Positions 24,024-33,959 are shown, counted from the first letter of the stretch. The stretch is 64,000 bases of DNA from CAWEFA01 sp963851385 (GCA_963851385.1 CAWKPE010000014.1:62001-126000); one strand, 5' to 3'. The notes: generated by a model not told the origin, from the sequence alone. A program made the numbers and translations.

Positions 24024-27000
24024 ATGAAAAAACTTTTTATTGCACTGGGGTTGTTCTATGCAGCCATGGCTTTTCCCCAGGATGTTTTCAACTTAAATGT
24101 AAACTCGACTTATACGGATGCCAATTTATCTGTTGATTTAAATGCAATTAAAGAAATTGATCTTATACCTGGCTTCAATTGTAGTCCTAGTTTAACGGGA
24201 GGAAAATATTTTAACGCCAATATTTACGACTGGGCCGTTCCTCCTGCTGATGATGAAAATATTTTACCAACAGATGATATTACTAAAACGGGCAGGGTAG
24301 TCGGTGCAACTTCCGGACAATACAGTGTTACTCCTAACGGAACCGCATCTTATTCAATTCCCATTAATGTTTCTCCGGGTACTGCAGGCATGCAACCCAA
24401 GCTTTCAATTGTATATAGTAACATGGGTAGTGACGGAGTATTAGGAACAGGTTTCTCTATAGCAGGTCTGTCTATGATTAGCAGGGTGCCTTGTACTTTA
24501 ATCCAGGATAATATTGTTAGTGGTGTTGATTTTGACGACTATGATAAGTATGCCCTCGATGGAAACAGGCTTATGCTTAAAAACCCTACTGATATTTATG
24601 GACATAGTGACGTAGAATATTATACCGAAATGGCTACGTGGCAAAAAGTAATCTCAAAAAATTATTCCAGTACTTATAGAGGACCAACATATTTTACTGT
24701 ACAAACCAAATCAGGATTAACTGAAGAATATGGTAATACTCCTGATTCAAAAATTATTGCTCCTGCTAAAAACGTTGTTGCATATTGGCTCATCCATAAA
24801 ATATCTGATATTGCCGGTAATTATATGACTTATACATACGAGTGCGATACTGATGGAGATTACAGGATAGCTGAAATAGATTATACAGGCAATTCTGCCG
24901 CATCTTTAAGTACATATTGTAGCGTTGTTTTTGATTATATTGACAGGAATAATACAACTCCTTATTATATTAATGGTAGTAAGATAGTTCAGAAAAAACT
25001 TTTAAAAACCATAAGCTGCAAATATGGCAGCGATGTTGTAAGGCAATATGATTTTAACTATCGCTACAACCAGCTAGCTAATAAAGTATTACTGGTTAGT
25101 GTTACCGAATCAGGTGCAAATGGTACCAAATTCAATCCAACCCAGTTTTTTTATGATGATAATAAAGATTATTCTCAATTTAGTTCTCTTAATTCCAACT
25201 CATTTACTTTAGATATTGCCCCGAATATAAGTGCAAGACCTCAAATGGTGTTTGGTGACTGGAACAAGGATGGAAAGACAGATTTTGTAGCCTGTATGAA
25301 TGGAAGTCTTAATTACCGGTTATATTTTTCAAATAGCGACGGTTCATATACTGATAAAGGTATGACCGATGAAGGTATGCAACTGGTAAGTTTACAGGGC
25401 GGTGATTTTAACGGTGACGGTTATACCGATTTGTTTTTTGTTGATGGAGGTCCCAATGCTACGAGAACACTTAGAATTTATAAATATGATCCTACATTAC
25501 AAAACTTCGATTTTACTAATTATATAACTGTAGGTCAAGTACCCTATGTTAATGGCGGAGATCAATATTTTGCTGCTGACTTTAACGGGGATGGACTTTG
25601 CGATATTCTAGTGAGAAGAGATTTAGCTCCTCCTGTCACTGCATATTACCTGGATGTATATTTGAACAAAGGTGATGGAACATTTGATATGAAAGAGACT
25701 TTTGTACCTAGTTCCCGGGGAGATAATTATTTCGGTGATGTCAATGGGGATGGTTTGCTTGACTTAATTGTCCGTGATGGCGGAACAATGAGAATTTTCT
25801 TATTCGACGGCAATTATTTTACTCAGGTTACTCCGACTTATACATTACCTTGTGACGGAGATATTAAAGTTGCAGATATTAATGGAGATGGAAGACCGGA
25901 TATTTTATTTGCTAGCGTCAATGGAATACAAGTTATACATCCTGTTGTACCTGCATCAAAAATATATATTCCACTTACCAACAAATGGGTGTACACATGT
26001 ACAAACGCCACTTATGAAACTAAAAACCTGATTACTGATTTTAGCAGTTACCCTCAAGGTGCTTATGGATGGACAGCAGACGCAATTGAAACCGGTGACT
26101 TTAATGGCGACGGAAGGACCGATATAATGGTTTATGAGACTGGAACCAGAGGTAGTTCATATTATACTCTTTTAAAAATATACATTAATACTGCTTATGG
26201 ACATTACCTGGAATATACCGTTAATAATGCATATACACATGGGTATACCTTTATGCCCGTGGATTTAAATGGTGATGGAGCAACGGATATTTTAAAAATA
26301 AATCCGAATGATATGGCAACGCTATCTGCTCTTTATATGCCTTTCTCTGAAATGTTTTCTTCAATGGTAAATAAGGTCAGCGATGGCTTGGGCAATGTGA
26401 TTCAAATAAACTACAGTACAATAAGTGATCGTACTGTGTATCCTGCAGTCGATGTGCCATCTAACAATGATTTTAATTATCTTCAATCAGGCCTGCCGGT
26501 TGTAAAATCTGTAAAAACGACTAATTCCAATCCCAATGATTTAAGTTCTGAAACGGATTACTACTATCATTGGGCCATGATGCATAAAAAGGGCCGTGGA
26601 TTTCTCGGCTTTGAGTCTATTACAAAAACTGATGTTGAAACCGGGATTAAATCAGAAGACCTTTTTACTTTTGATATTCCTACATACTTTACTGCACTTT
26701 TGAGTTCTTTTGTTATAGGAAATGATGGATATACAATAAGCAGTTCAGACAATAATCTTAGATGCGTTTCTACTCCTTATGGATATACATGGCGCACTAT
26801 TTCAAATGATATTTATAAATATGAATTAGGTTCAACTGTCTACTATGATCATGTCTTTACTGAAAATTCTTTTGATGACTTTGGTAATGTTTTAACTATT
26901 AGTCAGACTTATAGCAATGGTGATGTTGTTTTAACTACCAATACCTATACCAATGACGCAACGAACTGGATATTGGGAAGATTAACCCAGGCAACGGTAA

Positions 27001-30000
27001 CAAAAACATCTGGAGGGGTATCTTATACCAAAAAGAGCAGTTTCACTTATAATACAAATGGAGTTCTGAATAGCGAGACAATTGAGCCTGACAGGTCGGC
27101 CTATACTAGTTCCAAGGCATATACTTATGATGCTTTCGGAAATGTTAAGACAATTACTTATTCCGCCACCGGTATATCAAACCGTGTTGAGACAAAAAAC
27201 TATGATACATGGGGCAGATTTGTGTTGCAGTCAATTAATGCCAAAAATCAAACTATAACCAAAACTTATGACTTTGAAACAGGCAATGTACTTAGTGAAA
27301 AGGATGCAAATAATGTTACTGTAAGTTATACTTACGATGACATAGGCAGACTTTTCACGACAACTTCCCCAACAGGTATTACAACCCAAACTACTTATAA
27401 CTGGGTACCTACTGGCACAGGCACTAATGGTGCAATTTATTATACCAGTACCACCACGCAAGGATTACAGAATGAAGCAAAGGAATATTTTAACAGTCTT
27501 GGTAAATCAGTCAAGAAGAGTGTCAAAGGTTTTGATGGAACGAGTATAGTAACGGCAACTGATTACGATTCCGAAGGAAGGCCCTGGCATCAATATAAAG
27601 CCTGTTTTGATGGCACAACAGCGCTGCATACGGATTATAAATATGATATCCTGGACAGACCTGATACAGTTATTATGACCGATGGCGGAATTATTACAAC
27701 TACCTATTCCGGTTTTACTTCTTCGGTAACAAACCAACTTGGCCAAACGGAAACCAGGACAATGGATGCTCAGGGAAGGTTATCGAGTGTTCAGGACAAT
27801 GCAAATAAAGTACTGAATTATGGATATGATATACTCGGTGAATCTGACCTGACCTCTGTAACGAAAACGGTAATTACCGATTCGAAAGGTAATCAAACAA
27901 TAATGTTTTATGATATCAACGGCAACCGAACAAAAATTGTCGATCCCGATATAGGTACGGTAACGTACACTTACGATGCCATTGGCAGGCTCGTTTCTCA
28001 AACGGATAATAAAGGGGCAACAGTTTCATTTACTTATGATGAACTTGACCGGACAAAAACCCGCACAGAAAATGAAGGCACGACTGCCTGGACTTACGAT
28101 ACCGAAACCAATGGAATTGGTAAACTGGCAAATGTAGCTTTAACAGGTACCAATAATCATTCACAAAGCTTTAAATACGACACTTATGGCCGGGTGTACC
28201 AAACCACCGAAACTATTGATAAAGCTTATACCACATCATTCACTTTTGATAGTTATGGCAGGGTAATTACAACTACTTACCCAACGAATGGTGTCGATCC
28301 GTTTGTTGTCAAAAATATTTTTAACAGTTATGGATATCTTTCGCAGGTAGTGAATAACGCTAACCCTTCTTTGGCATATTTTACGGCTAATACAATGAAT
28401 GCAGCCGGCCAGATGGCACAGTTCACTTTAGGGAATGGTTTGGTTACAACTCGCAATTATTATGATGCTACTGACCTGGTGAAAGAAATTACTACTTCGG
28501 GAAACAAACAGGACCTGTATTTTGAATACGATGCGCTTGGGAATCTTACAAAAAGACAGGACAAAACCCGCACCAATCTTTACGAGACTTTTGCTTATGA
28601 TGGGCTCAACCGGCTTATATCACAACAGCTTTATAACAACACTCCTGTTACAGTTCAGTACGACGAAATAGGCAACATTACCTCAAAGTCCGATGTGGGT
28701 ACCTACGGATATGACGCGTCCAAACCTCACGAACTGTCAACGATTAATGGCAGCTCTTCGGTTATTCTCCATTTGCAGCAGAATGTTACTTATACTTCCT
28801 TTGATAAAGTCAGTACTATTATCCAGAATGATCAGACCGGTACACAAAATGAAATGGACTTCCAGTATGGATTCGATCACAACCGCATTACAGTTAAAAC
28901 TTATGCAAACAGTACTTTGACAAAAACCAATATTTATGTTGGAGGACTTTATGAAAAAGAAACTGCAGGAAGTTTAACAAAGGAGATGCATTACATTACC
29001 GCGGGAGGCAGCGTTATAGCAGTATATACCCGAAACAGCGATGGTACCAGCAGTACCAATTACCTGCATAAGGATCACCTGGGCTCAATACAATGCATAA
29101 CGGATGAAACTGGCAACGTTAAAGTAGCCGAATACAACTACGATGCATGGGGTGTGGCGCGTGATCCTGCAACTTGGCTGCCATTGCCCGGCACAACAAC
29201 GCACATGTTCAATCGTGGGTATACGGGACATGAACAGCTCGATTTGTTCAGTCTTGTGAATATGAGCGGCCGCATTTACGACCCAATCCTGGGCCGTTTC
29301 CTGAGTGCAGACATAGTGATACAGGATATAAATAACATGCAATGTTACAACCATTACAGCTATTGCCTGAATAACCCGCTTTCCATGACCGACCCCACAG
29401 GTTATACTTGGTTAGATAATAATTGGAAAAGCATTGTGACAACTATGGCTGCAATTGCAGTATCATTTGTACTTACTCCGGCAAGTGCCACGTTTATACA
29501 AGCAGTTTTAGGAGGTGCTGCAGGAGGTTTTACTGGAGGTTTTACAGGAGCGTTGCTTAACGGGGCGAGCTTTACCGATGCTCTGGCATGCGGAATAAAA
29601 GGAGGGATAATTGGAGGAATAACAGCGGGACTCATGAATGAAGTGGGTACTCTGGGTAAAAACCTGATAGATAAAGGCTGTAATAAATTTGCAGTTTACG
29701 CTTTAAAAGCTGAACTTCACGGAGATATTGCAGGTTTAAGCAATGTGGTGCAGGGAGGCAAATTTGGCAATGGCTTTATGACCGGTGCTTTATCCGAGTT
29801 TGCAGATGAAGGTATTATGAGCGCAGCTAGTGGAATAAGCAACTCAACAGAACAAAGAATTGTATGTGTTGTAGCTGCTGCTGCAGCAGGAGGCACCATA
29901 GCTGAAATTGGCGGAGGTAATTTTGGTAATGGCGCTATTACGGGAGCTTATCAGATGTTGTTTAATCATTTGCCGGATGAGAAACCAGAAAAAGATGAAT

Positions 30001-30389
30001 CAGCAGTTGCAGATAAAACAAAAGTAGCTCGAGCACCTTCACAACCTGTATACATGTATAATAGAGAAAGTAATACACTCGAAATGATTAGTACTGTAAA
30101 TGACCTTGTAGATGTAGTTTATGAAAACAATGTTACTCCGGTAGTAGATTACGTTTTATGTATTGTAAAAACAATTAAAGACCCTTCTGATTTACCTTTA
30201 AATGTTTTTGAAGCATTAAACGGAGAAATAATATTGTCATTAAAAGCTGCAGCCTTATATTACAATTCAAAAGATTGCCAGGAACAAATGTTATATGATT
30301 TCCGTATTGATATGACACTTCGTGAACAGGAAGGATTAGATTGTTCGAATGATAGAAGAATTATTGATAAATTAATGAGGGATCGTTAA
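24024..30389 (+). CDS. Giant SpvB/FG-GAP/RHS polymorphic-toxin-like protein
   Basis: A 2121-aa secreted protein. Order: signal peptide (1-18); SpvB-like domain near 93-160 (GQYSVTPNGTASYSIPI, GTGFSIAGLSMISR); seven or so FG-GAP/VCBS repeats of DFNGDGxTDI type between about 410 and 770; a TcdB middle-like segment near 780; many RHS/YD repeats from about 1000 to 1650; and the RHS core DHLGSIQCITDETG ... GRIYDPILGRFLSAD ... NPLSMTDPTGY (about 1684-1793), which ends the cocoon. Residues 1795-1985 are Gly/Ala-rich, with GG-x-x-GG motifs and FGNGFMTGALSE, as in pre-toxin regions. The last 110 residues are AT-rich in codon use and unlike any toxin I recognise. Two small genes follow within 1 bp and by overlap, as immunity genes do. 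Confidence 0.9.
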   Translation: MKKLFIALGLFYAAMAFPQDVFNLNVNSTYTDANLSVDLNAIKEIDLIPGFNCSPSLTGGKYFNANIYDWAVPPADDENILPTDDITKTGRVVGATSGQYSVTPNGTASYSIPINVSPGTAGMQPKLSIVYSNMGSDGVLGTGFSIAGLSMISRVPCTLIQDNIVSGVDFDDYDKYALDGNRLMLKNPTDIYGHSDVEYYTEMATWQKVISKNYSSTYRGPTYFTVQTKSGLTEEYGNTPDSKIIAPAKNVVAYWLIHKISDIAGNYMTYTYECDTDGDYRIAEIDYTGNSAASLSTYCSVVFDYIDRNNTTPYYINGSKIVQKKLLKTISCKYGSDVVRQYDFNYRYNQLANKVLLVSVTESGANGTKFNPTQFFYDDNKDYSQFSSLNSNSFTLDIAPNISARPQMVFGDWNKDGKTDFVACMNGSLNYRLYFSNSDGSYTDKGMTDEGMQLVSLQGGDFNGDGYTDLFFVDGGPNATRTLRIYKYDPTLQNFDFTNYITVGQVPYVNGGDQYFAADFNGDGLCDILVRRDLAPPVTAYYLDVYLNKGDGTFDMKETFVPSSRGDNYFGDVNGDGLLDLIVRDGGTMRIFLFDGNYFTQVTPTYTLPCDGDIKVADINGDGRPDILFASVNGIQVIHPVVPASKIYIPLTNKWVYTCTNATYETKNLITDFSSYPQGAYGWTADAIETGDFNGDGRTDIMVYETGTRGSSYYTLLKIYINTAYGHYLEYTVNNAYTHGYTFMPVDLNGDGATDILKINPNDMATLSALYMPFSEMFSSMVNKVSDGLGNVIQINYSTISDRTVYPAVDVPSNNDFNYLQSGLPVVKSVKTTNSNPNDLSSETDYYYHWAMMHKKGRGFLGFESITKTDVETGIKSEDLFTFDIPTYFTALLSSFVIGNDGYTISSSDNNLRCVSTPYGYTWRTISNDIYKYELGSTVYYDHVFTENSFDDFGNVLTISQTYSNGDVVLTTNTYTNDATNWILGRLTQATVTKTSGGVSYTKKSSFTYNTNGVLNSETIEPDRSAYTSSKAYTYDAFGNVKTITYSATGISNRVETKNYDTWGRFVLQSINAKNQTITKTYDFETGNVLSEKDANNVTVSYTYDDIGRLFTTTSPTGITTQTTYNWVPTGTGTNGAIYYTSTTTQGLQNEAKEYFNSLGKSVKKSVKGFDGTSIVTATDYDSEGRPWHQYKACFDGTTALHTDYKYDILDRPDTVIMTDGGIITTTYSGFTSSVTNQLGQTETRTMDAQGRLSSVQDNANKVLNYGYDILGESDLTSVTKTVITDSKGNQTIMFYDINGNRTKIVDPDIGTVTYTYDAIGRLVSQTDNKGATVSFTYDELDRTKTRTENEGTTAWTYDTETNGIGKLANVALTGTNNHSQSFKYDTYGRVYQTTETIDKAYTTSFTFDSYGRVITTTYPTNGVDPFVVKNIFNSYGYLSQVVNNANPSLAYFTANTMNAAGQMAQFTLGNGLVTTRNYYDATDLVKEITTSGNKQDLYFEYDALGNLTKRQDKTRTNLYETFAYDGLNRLISQQLYNNTPVTVQYDEIGNITSKSDVGTYGYDASKPHELSTINGSSSVILHLQQNVTYTSFDKVSTIIQNDQTGTQNEMDFQYGFDHNRITVKTYANSTLTKTNIYVGGLYEKETAGSLTKEMHYITAGGSVIAVYTRNSDGTSSTNYLHKDHLGSIQCITDETGNVKVAEYNYDAWGVARDPATWLPLPGTTTHMFNRGYTGHEQLDLFSLVNMSGRIYDPILGRFLSADIVIQDINNMQCYNHYSYCLNNPLSMTDPTGYTWLDNNWKSIVTTMAAIAVSFVLTPASATFIQAVLGGAAGGFTGGFTGALLNGASFTDALACGIKGGIIGGITAGLMNEVGTLGKNLIDKGCNKFAVYALKAELHGDIAGLSNVVQGGKFGNGFMTGALSEFADEGIMSAASGISNSTEQRIVCVVAAAAAGGTIAEIGGGNFGNGAITGAYQMLFNHLPDEKPEKDESAVADKTKVARAPSQPVYMYNRESNTLEMISTVNDLVDVVYENNVTPVVDYVLCIVKTIKDPSDLPLNVFEALNGEIILSLKAAALYYNSKDCQEQMLYDFRIDMTLREQEGLDCSNDRRIIDKLMRDR

Positions 30390-30390
30390 A

Positions 30391-30861
30391 ATGAAAAAGT
30401 TTAATTGTTTGTTCATGTTATTAATATTATTAGCTTGTAATAATATTAAAAATAAAAAAAATATAATTAATAATTATAAAAACTGTGATATTAAAAATTT
30501 TTTACAAGTTGCTAATAAATGTTATGAGAAAGAAGATTATAAAAGAGCAATAGAATTGTACAATAAAATTATAAATTGCGATTCCTCTCTTGGAGAAATC
30601 TATTTTAAAAGAGGCAATTGTCGAGCTTTTTTAATGGATTATGAAGGTTCTAATGAAGATTACTTTGAAGCCATTAAATTTAAATACAGGTTAAAAAGCT
30701 CATATTTTAATCTGGGATTAAATGAATATTTACTTTTTAAGGATTCTTTAGCATTACAATATTTTGAAATAGCTAAAAAATATGGATATAATGAAAAGAA
30801 AATTGACTACTTAATTAAATCATGCAAATATAAAAACAGGAAGTCAAATGTGACAATATGA
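30391..30861 (+). CDS. Small TPR-like lipoprotein, candidate immunity protein
   Basis: A 156-aa lipoprotein (lipobox ILLACN, Cys near residue 16). After a Lys/Asn-rich linker, residues 38-145 carry two or three TPR-like helical pairs (ANKCYEKEDYKRAIELYNKII, IYFKRGNCRAFLMDYEGSNEDY). Its ATG is 1 bp after the RHS stop and its end overlaps the next gene by 4 bp. Base composition is far more AT-rich than the RHS core. Position and composition suggest an immunity protein neutralising the toxin tip, acting on the periplasmic side; this is inference. Confidence 0.65.
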   Translation: MKKFNCLFMLLILLACNNIKNKKNIINNYKNCDIKNFLQVANKCYEKEDYKRAIELYNKIINCDSSLGEIYFKRGNCRAFLMDYEGSNEDYFEAIKFKYRLKSSYFNLGLNEYLLFKDSLALQYFEIAKKYGYNEKKIDYLIKSCKYKNRKSNVTI

Positions 30862-31262
30862 TTATTTTAAGAATTATTAAATGGACTTTTGAAGGAATTT
30901 TTTATTCCTTTTATTCATTTGCAATAGCTTTTAAAGGATTTTTATGGCTACGTTCTTTGAAATTTCCATTTATAAATGCTCTGATTGCTATATCATTCTT
31001 TGAATTATTAAATATTTATTCAATTTTTAGACTAAATAGATCAATAAAATTATTTGATAAAATAATTAATGTCATCATTTTATGTTCTCTTATATATTTT
31101 TTAAATTTTTTATATTTTCGATATAAGAAAAGGTATTTAGTGGTCATTAATAAAATAAGTTATTTTTCAAATTTTAAAAAAAAGGCTATTTATAACATTA
31201 CATTAGCATATATAGTCATATCTTTTTTTTTGTTTTTAATCTCATATTGGGAAACATTATAG
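30858..31262 (+). CDS. Four-helix membrane protein, candidate immunity protein
   Basis: A 134-aa, very AT-rich gene encoding about four membrane segments (near residues 8-28, 36-56, 64-85 and 112-132). The ATG overlaps the upstream stop (ATGA), so translation is coupled to the lipoprotein. It is the last gene of the RHS cassette and precedes a REP pair. Membrane immunity proteins usually go with toxins that act at the membrane or in the periplasm. No family recognised. Confidence 0.55.
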   Translation: MIILRIIKWTFEGIFYSFYSFAIAFKGFLWLRSLKFPFINALIAISFFELLNIYSIFRLNRSIKLFDKIINVIILCSLIYFLNFLYFRYKKRYLVVINKISYFSNFKKKAIYNITLAYIVISFFLFLISYWETL

Positions 31263-31340
31263 ACTAGGCTCTATGCTAGGCGTAGAATGCAAATAAAAGA
31301 AAAAAATAAAAAGGGTTAAGCGTAGTTTTCTTTAAACCTT

Positions 31341-31374
31341 TAAACCTGACAGGTTTTGGAAACCTGTCAGGTTT
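31341..31374. repeat. REP pair upstream of the RAYT gene
   Basis: AAACCTGACAGGTTT and AAACCTGTCAGGTTT are arranged as an inverted pair with a short spacer, about 40 bp before the transposase start. Confidence 0.85.
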
Positions 31375-31414
31375 GACAAAGAGGTGATGTTGAATAAATT
31401 AAAATTTAGTAATA

Positions 31415-32044
31415 ATGGATAATAATAGTCCATTGGAATTTGGTAAATATTACCACATATATAACCGCGGCATCAACGGCTGCAATTTGTTCTTTGAAAA
31501 CAAAAATTACAACCATTTCCTTAATTTAATGGAAAAACATTTAACACCAGTTGCAGATGTATTGGTATGGTGCCTGATGAAAAACCATTTTCATCTATTG
31601 GTAGAGATTAAAGAGAATTTTAAACCTGACAGGTTTCAAAAACCGATTCCTAAACCTGACAGGTTTAAAAAACCTGTCAGGTTTGATAAACCCACCAACC
31701 CATCCCAATGTTTTTCCAATTTATTTAACGCTTATACAAAAGCCATTAACAAAAGATATGATCGTACTGGTGCGTTATTTGAAAGGCCGTTTCATCGTAA
31801 GTCGGTAGAAAATGAAGAATATTTAATGGAATTGGTCAGGTACATTCATAATAATCCGGTTAATCATGGCTTTGCTGATTCGGCAATTGATTATCCGTGG
31901 TCGTCTTACGGAACAGTAATTTCGTTAAAACCTACAAAACTTAAAAGAGAAATTATTTTAGAATGGTTCGGTGGAAGAGAAAATTTTAAAGAAGTACATG
32001 AAAATGAAAAATATTTATATTTAGATGAGATAGAAGTTAATTAA
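31415..32044 (+). CDS. REP-associated tyrosine transposase (RAYT, IS200-like Y1)
   Basis: A 209-aa single-strand HUH-type transposase. The N-terminal GKYYHIYNRGINGCNLFF and metal-binding HUH motif (MKNHFHLLVEIK) are clear; FNAYTKAINKRYDRTGALFERPFHRK and the closing VRYIHNNPVNHG ... YPWSSYGT are typical of the family. RAYTs are single-copy domesticated relatives of IS200 that act on REP palindromes. The gene is bracketed by REP pairs at 31341-31374 and 32048-32082. Residues about 69-92 (KPDRFQKPIPKPDRFKKPVRF) are themselves encoded by three REP units in frame, an insertion between the HUH motif and the next helix. Confidence 0.9.
   Translation: MDNNSPLEFGKYYHIYNRGINGCNLFFENKNYNHFLNLMEKHLTPVADVLVWCLMKNHFHLLVEIKENFKPDRFQKPIPKPDRFKKPVRFDKPTNPSQCFSNLFNAYTKAINKRYDRTGALFERPFHRKSVENEEYLMELVRYIHNNPVNHGFADSAIDYPWSSYGTVISLKPTKLKREIILEWFGGRENFKEVHENEKYLYLDEIEVN
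31622..31684. repeat. Three REP units inside the RAYT coding sequence
   Basis: A single unit at 31622-31636 and an inverted pair at 31652-31684 lie in frame within the transposase gene. AAACCTGACAGGTTT reads K-P-D-R-F and AAACCTGTCAGGTTT reads K-P-V-R-F, so no stop is created. Upstream and downstream coding sequence stays in one frame. Confidence 0.9.
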
Positions 32045-32047
32045 AAT

Positions 32048-32082
32048 TAAACCTGACAGGTTTTCAAAACCTGTCAGGTTTG
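32048..32082. repeat. REP pair downstream of the RAYT gene
   Basis: An inverted pair of the same 15-bp units begins 4 bp after the transposase stop and ends 17 bp before the next start codon. It is likely both terminator and substrate of the transposase. Confidence 0.85.
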
Positions 32083-32098
32083 AAATAATAAAAAAAAT

Positions 32099-32956
32099 AT
32101 GAAAAAACTATTCCTTTCAATTTTAGGCTTAACCATAGTAGTTAGCCTTCAGGCTCAGACCAATGTTGCCCGCAATGCTGTTTATGTGCAATCAGACATA
32201 ACAGATGGAGGCATTAGAGTTCCTACGATTTACGATGGGAATTATTCTGACAATCCCAATAATGCGCTAATAGTGAACGAATCAGTATCAAGCAAATATT
32301 TTATTCTGGATTTGCAAAAATCTTACGCTATAACCTCCATAAATTTTTATTTTGGATCGTACTATCCGTCTACATATGCAGTATACAACTCAATGGATGG
32401 ATATACAAATCCAATATGTACAGGCAGCGTAAGTTCAGGTACAATTACCATTACTACTTTTACGTTTCCTTATAATATTAACTCAAGCCGCTATTTAAAA
32501 GTTGTTTTAACCGGGAGTGGCGGAACAGTTCATTTTTCGCTGACTGAATTTGAAGTTTATGCAAACCAGACATACATTTCATTTACTTATGATCTTGCAG
32601 GAAACAGGACAAAACGAGAACTTAAAACAATTACACTTAAATCAGCTAAGGTGGTGAACAAAAATTCTGCAATAACTGATACTATTCCACAGGATAAATT
32701 TGCAGATGAATTGACAGATCATAAGATTAATTTGTTTCCGGTTCCTACAAAAGGTCAATTAAATATTGAGATTACTAATTTAAAACCTGACGAATCAGCC
32801 ACCGTGTTTGTATTTGATATCAACGGCAAACAGGTGAAGTACATAAACAACATGCAAAGTGGAACTATTGATTTTTCTAATAATCCCAATGGCATTTATA
32901 TTCTCAGAATTTTTATTGGAAAAGATAAAACTGAATGGAAAATTGTGAAGGAATAA
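32099..32956 (+). CDS. Secreted discoidin-like protein with T9SS sorting domain
   Basis: A 285-aa exported protein (signal peptide ending LQAQ). Residues 20-155 look like an F5/8 type C (discoidin) carbohydrate-binding fold (NVARNAVYVQSD ... KYFILDLQKSYAITSINFYF ... RYLKVVLTGSGG ... LTEFEVYA). A short RHS-like YD motif (YDLAGNRTKRELKTI) follows, and the last 75 residues are a T9SS sorting domain (INLFPVPTKGQLNIEI ... GIYILRIF). It likely sits on the cell surface and binds glycans. The YD remnant hints at recombination with RHS sequence or a fused linker. Confidence 0.8.
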   Translation: MKKLFLSILGLTIVVSLQAQTNVARNAVYVQSDITDGGIRVPTIYDGNYSDNPNNALIVNESVSSKYFILDLQKSYAITSINFYFGSYYPSTYAVYNSMDGYTNPICTGSVSSGTITITTFTFPYNINSSRYLKVVLTGSGGTVHFSLTEFEVYANQTYISFTYDLAGNRTKRELKTITLKSAKVVNKNSAITDTIPQDKFADELTDHKINLFPVPTKGQLNIEITNLKPDESATVFVFDINGKQVKYINNMQSGTIDFSNNPNGIYILRIFIGKDKTEWKIVKE

Positions 32957-33002
32957 CAATTGATTTGCAAATACTAATTCGCCATTGTGAGTCAGCTTGT
33001 GC

Positions 33003-33959
33003 TTATTTCTCCTTTAAACCGGCTTTTTCGTATGCATTAACAATATATTTTACCAGTTTGTGCCGTATAATGTCTCGGTTATCAAATTCTATAACCGAGA
33101 TACCTTTGATATTTTTCAGTATTTTTAGAGCATACACGAGACCGGAACTTGATCTGTCTGGCAAGTCTATTTGTGTTAAATCACCGGTCACAACAAACCT
33201 GGCACTTTTACCCATGCGGGTGAGAAACATTTTCAACTGGTTAATGGTTGCATTTTGAGCTTCATCGAGAATAACAAAGGCATTGTCGAGTGTGCGACCA
33301 CGCATGAATGCAAGAGGAGCAATCTGCACCGTGTTATCTTCCATCAATGAACTCAATTTTTTAGCAGGGATCATATCGTGCAAGGCATCATAAAGCGGCT
33401 GTAAATAAGGATCAAGTTTTTCTTTAACGTCACCAGGAAGAAAGCCTAACTTTTCACCGGCTTCTACAGCAGGCCTGGTAAGAACAATACGTCTAACTTC
33501 TTTGTCGCGTAGTGCTCTTACTGCAAGAGCAATTGCTGTATACGTTTTGCCCGTACCGGCTGGTCCTACTGCAAACAACAAGTCGTTGTGTTCATATTCT
33601 TCAACAAGTTTTAACTGGTTTACTGTACGCGCTTTAATAACTTTTCCACTATGACCATAAATTATCACATCCTGTTCCTTTGTATCGTGCTTTAGCTTGC
33701 GCGTTCCGGTAGGATGCAATATTTCTTCAATATCATCGCTTGTCAGACTGTTGTATTTATGATAATAATCAATCAGCTCCTGAAGCTTTTCTTCGAATGT
33801 ATCAATTGCAGTACGTTCACCAAGCGCTTTTATCTCATTTCCCCGTGCAATTATTCTTAGTTTTGGGAAAGCAGCTTTTATAACTTCAAATAATGAATTA
33901 TTAACACCATAGATATGCACAGGGTCTATTCCTTCTAAATATAAAATCTTCTCGAACAT
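33003..33959 (-). CDS. phoH: PhoH-like ATPase
   Basis: A 318-aa cytoplasmic ATPase of the PhoH family. The Walker A motif is VGPAGTGKTYTA, Walker B is AFVILDEAQNAT, and RMGKSARFVVTGDLTQIDLP is the conserved sensor region. An N-terminal KH-like part (residues 1-110) precedes the P-loop core. Family members are linked to RNA metabolism, with an unsettled physiological role. Length and motifs are typical. It converges with the discoidin gene and diverges from the SAM hydrolase gene. Confidence 0.94.
   Translation of the reverse strand: MFEKILYLEGIDPVHIYGVNNSLFEVIKAAFPKLRIIARGNEIKALGERTAIDTFEEKLQELIDYYHKYNSLTSDDIEEILHPTGTRKLKHDTKEQDVIIYGHSGKVIKARTVNQLKLVEEYEHNDLLFAVGPAGTGKTYTAIALAVRALRDKEVRRIVLTRPAVEAGEKLGFLPGDVKEKLDPYLQPLYDALHDMIPAKKLSSLMEDNTVQIAPLAFMRGRTLDNAFVILDEAQNATINQLKMFLTRMGKSARFVVTGDLTQIDLPDRSSSGLVYALKILKNIKGISVIEFDNRDIIRHKLVKYIVNAYEKAGLKEK

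Noticed and set aside
28693..28920. Short overlapping frames inside the RHS gene as genes
   Set aside because: They are alternative frames of strongly conserved RHS repeats with no signals of their own.
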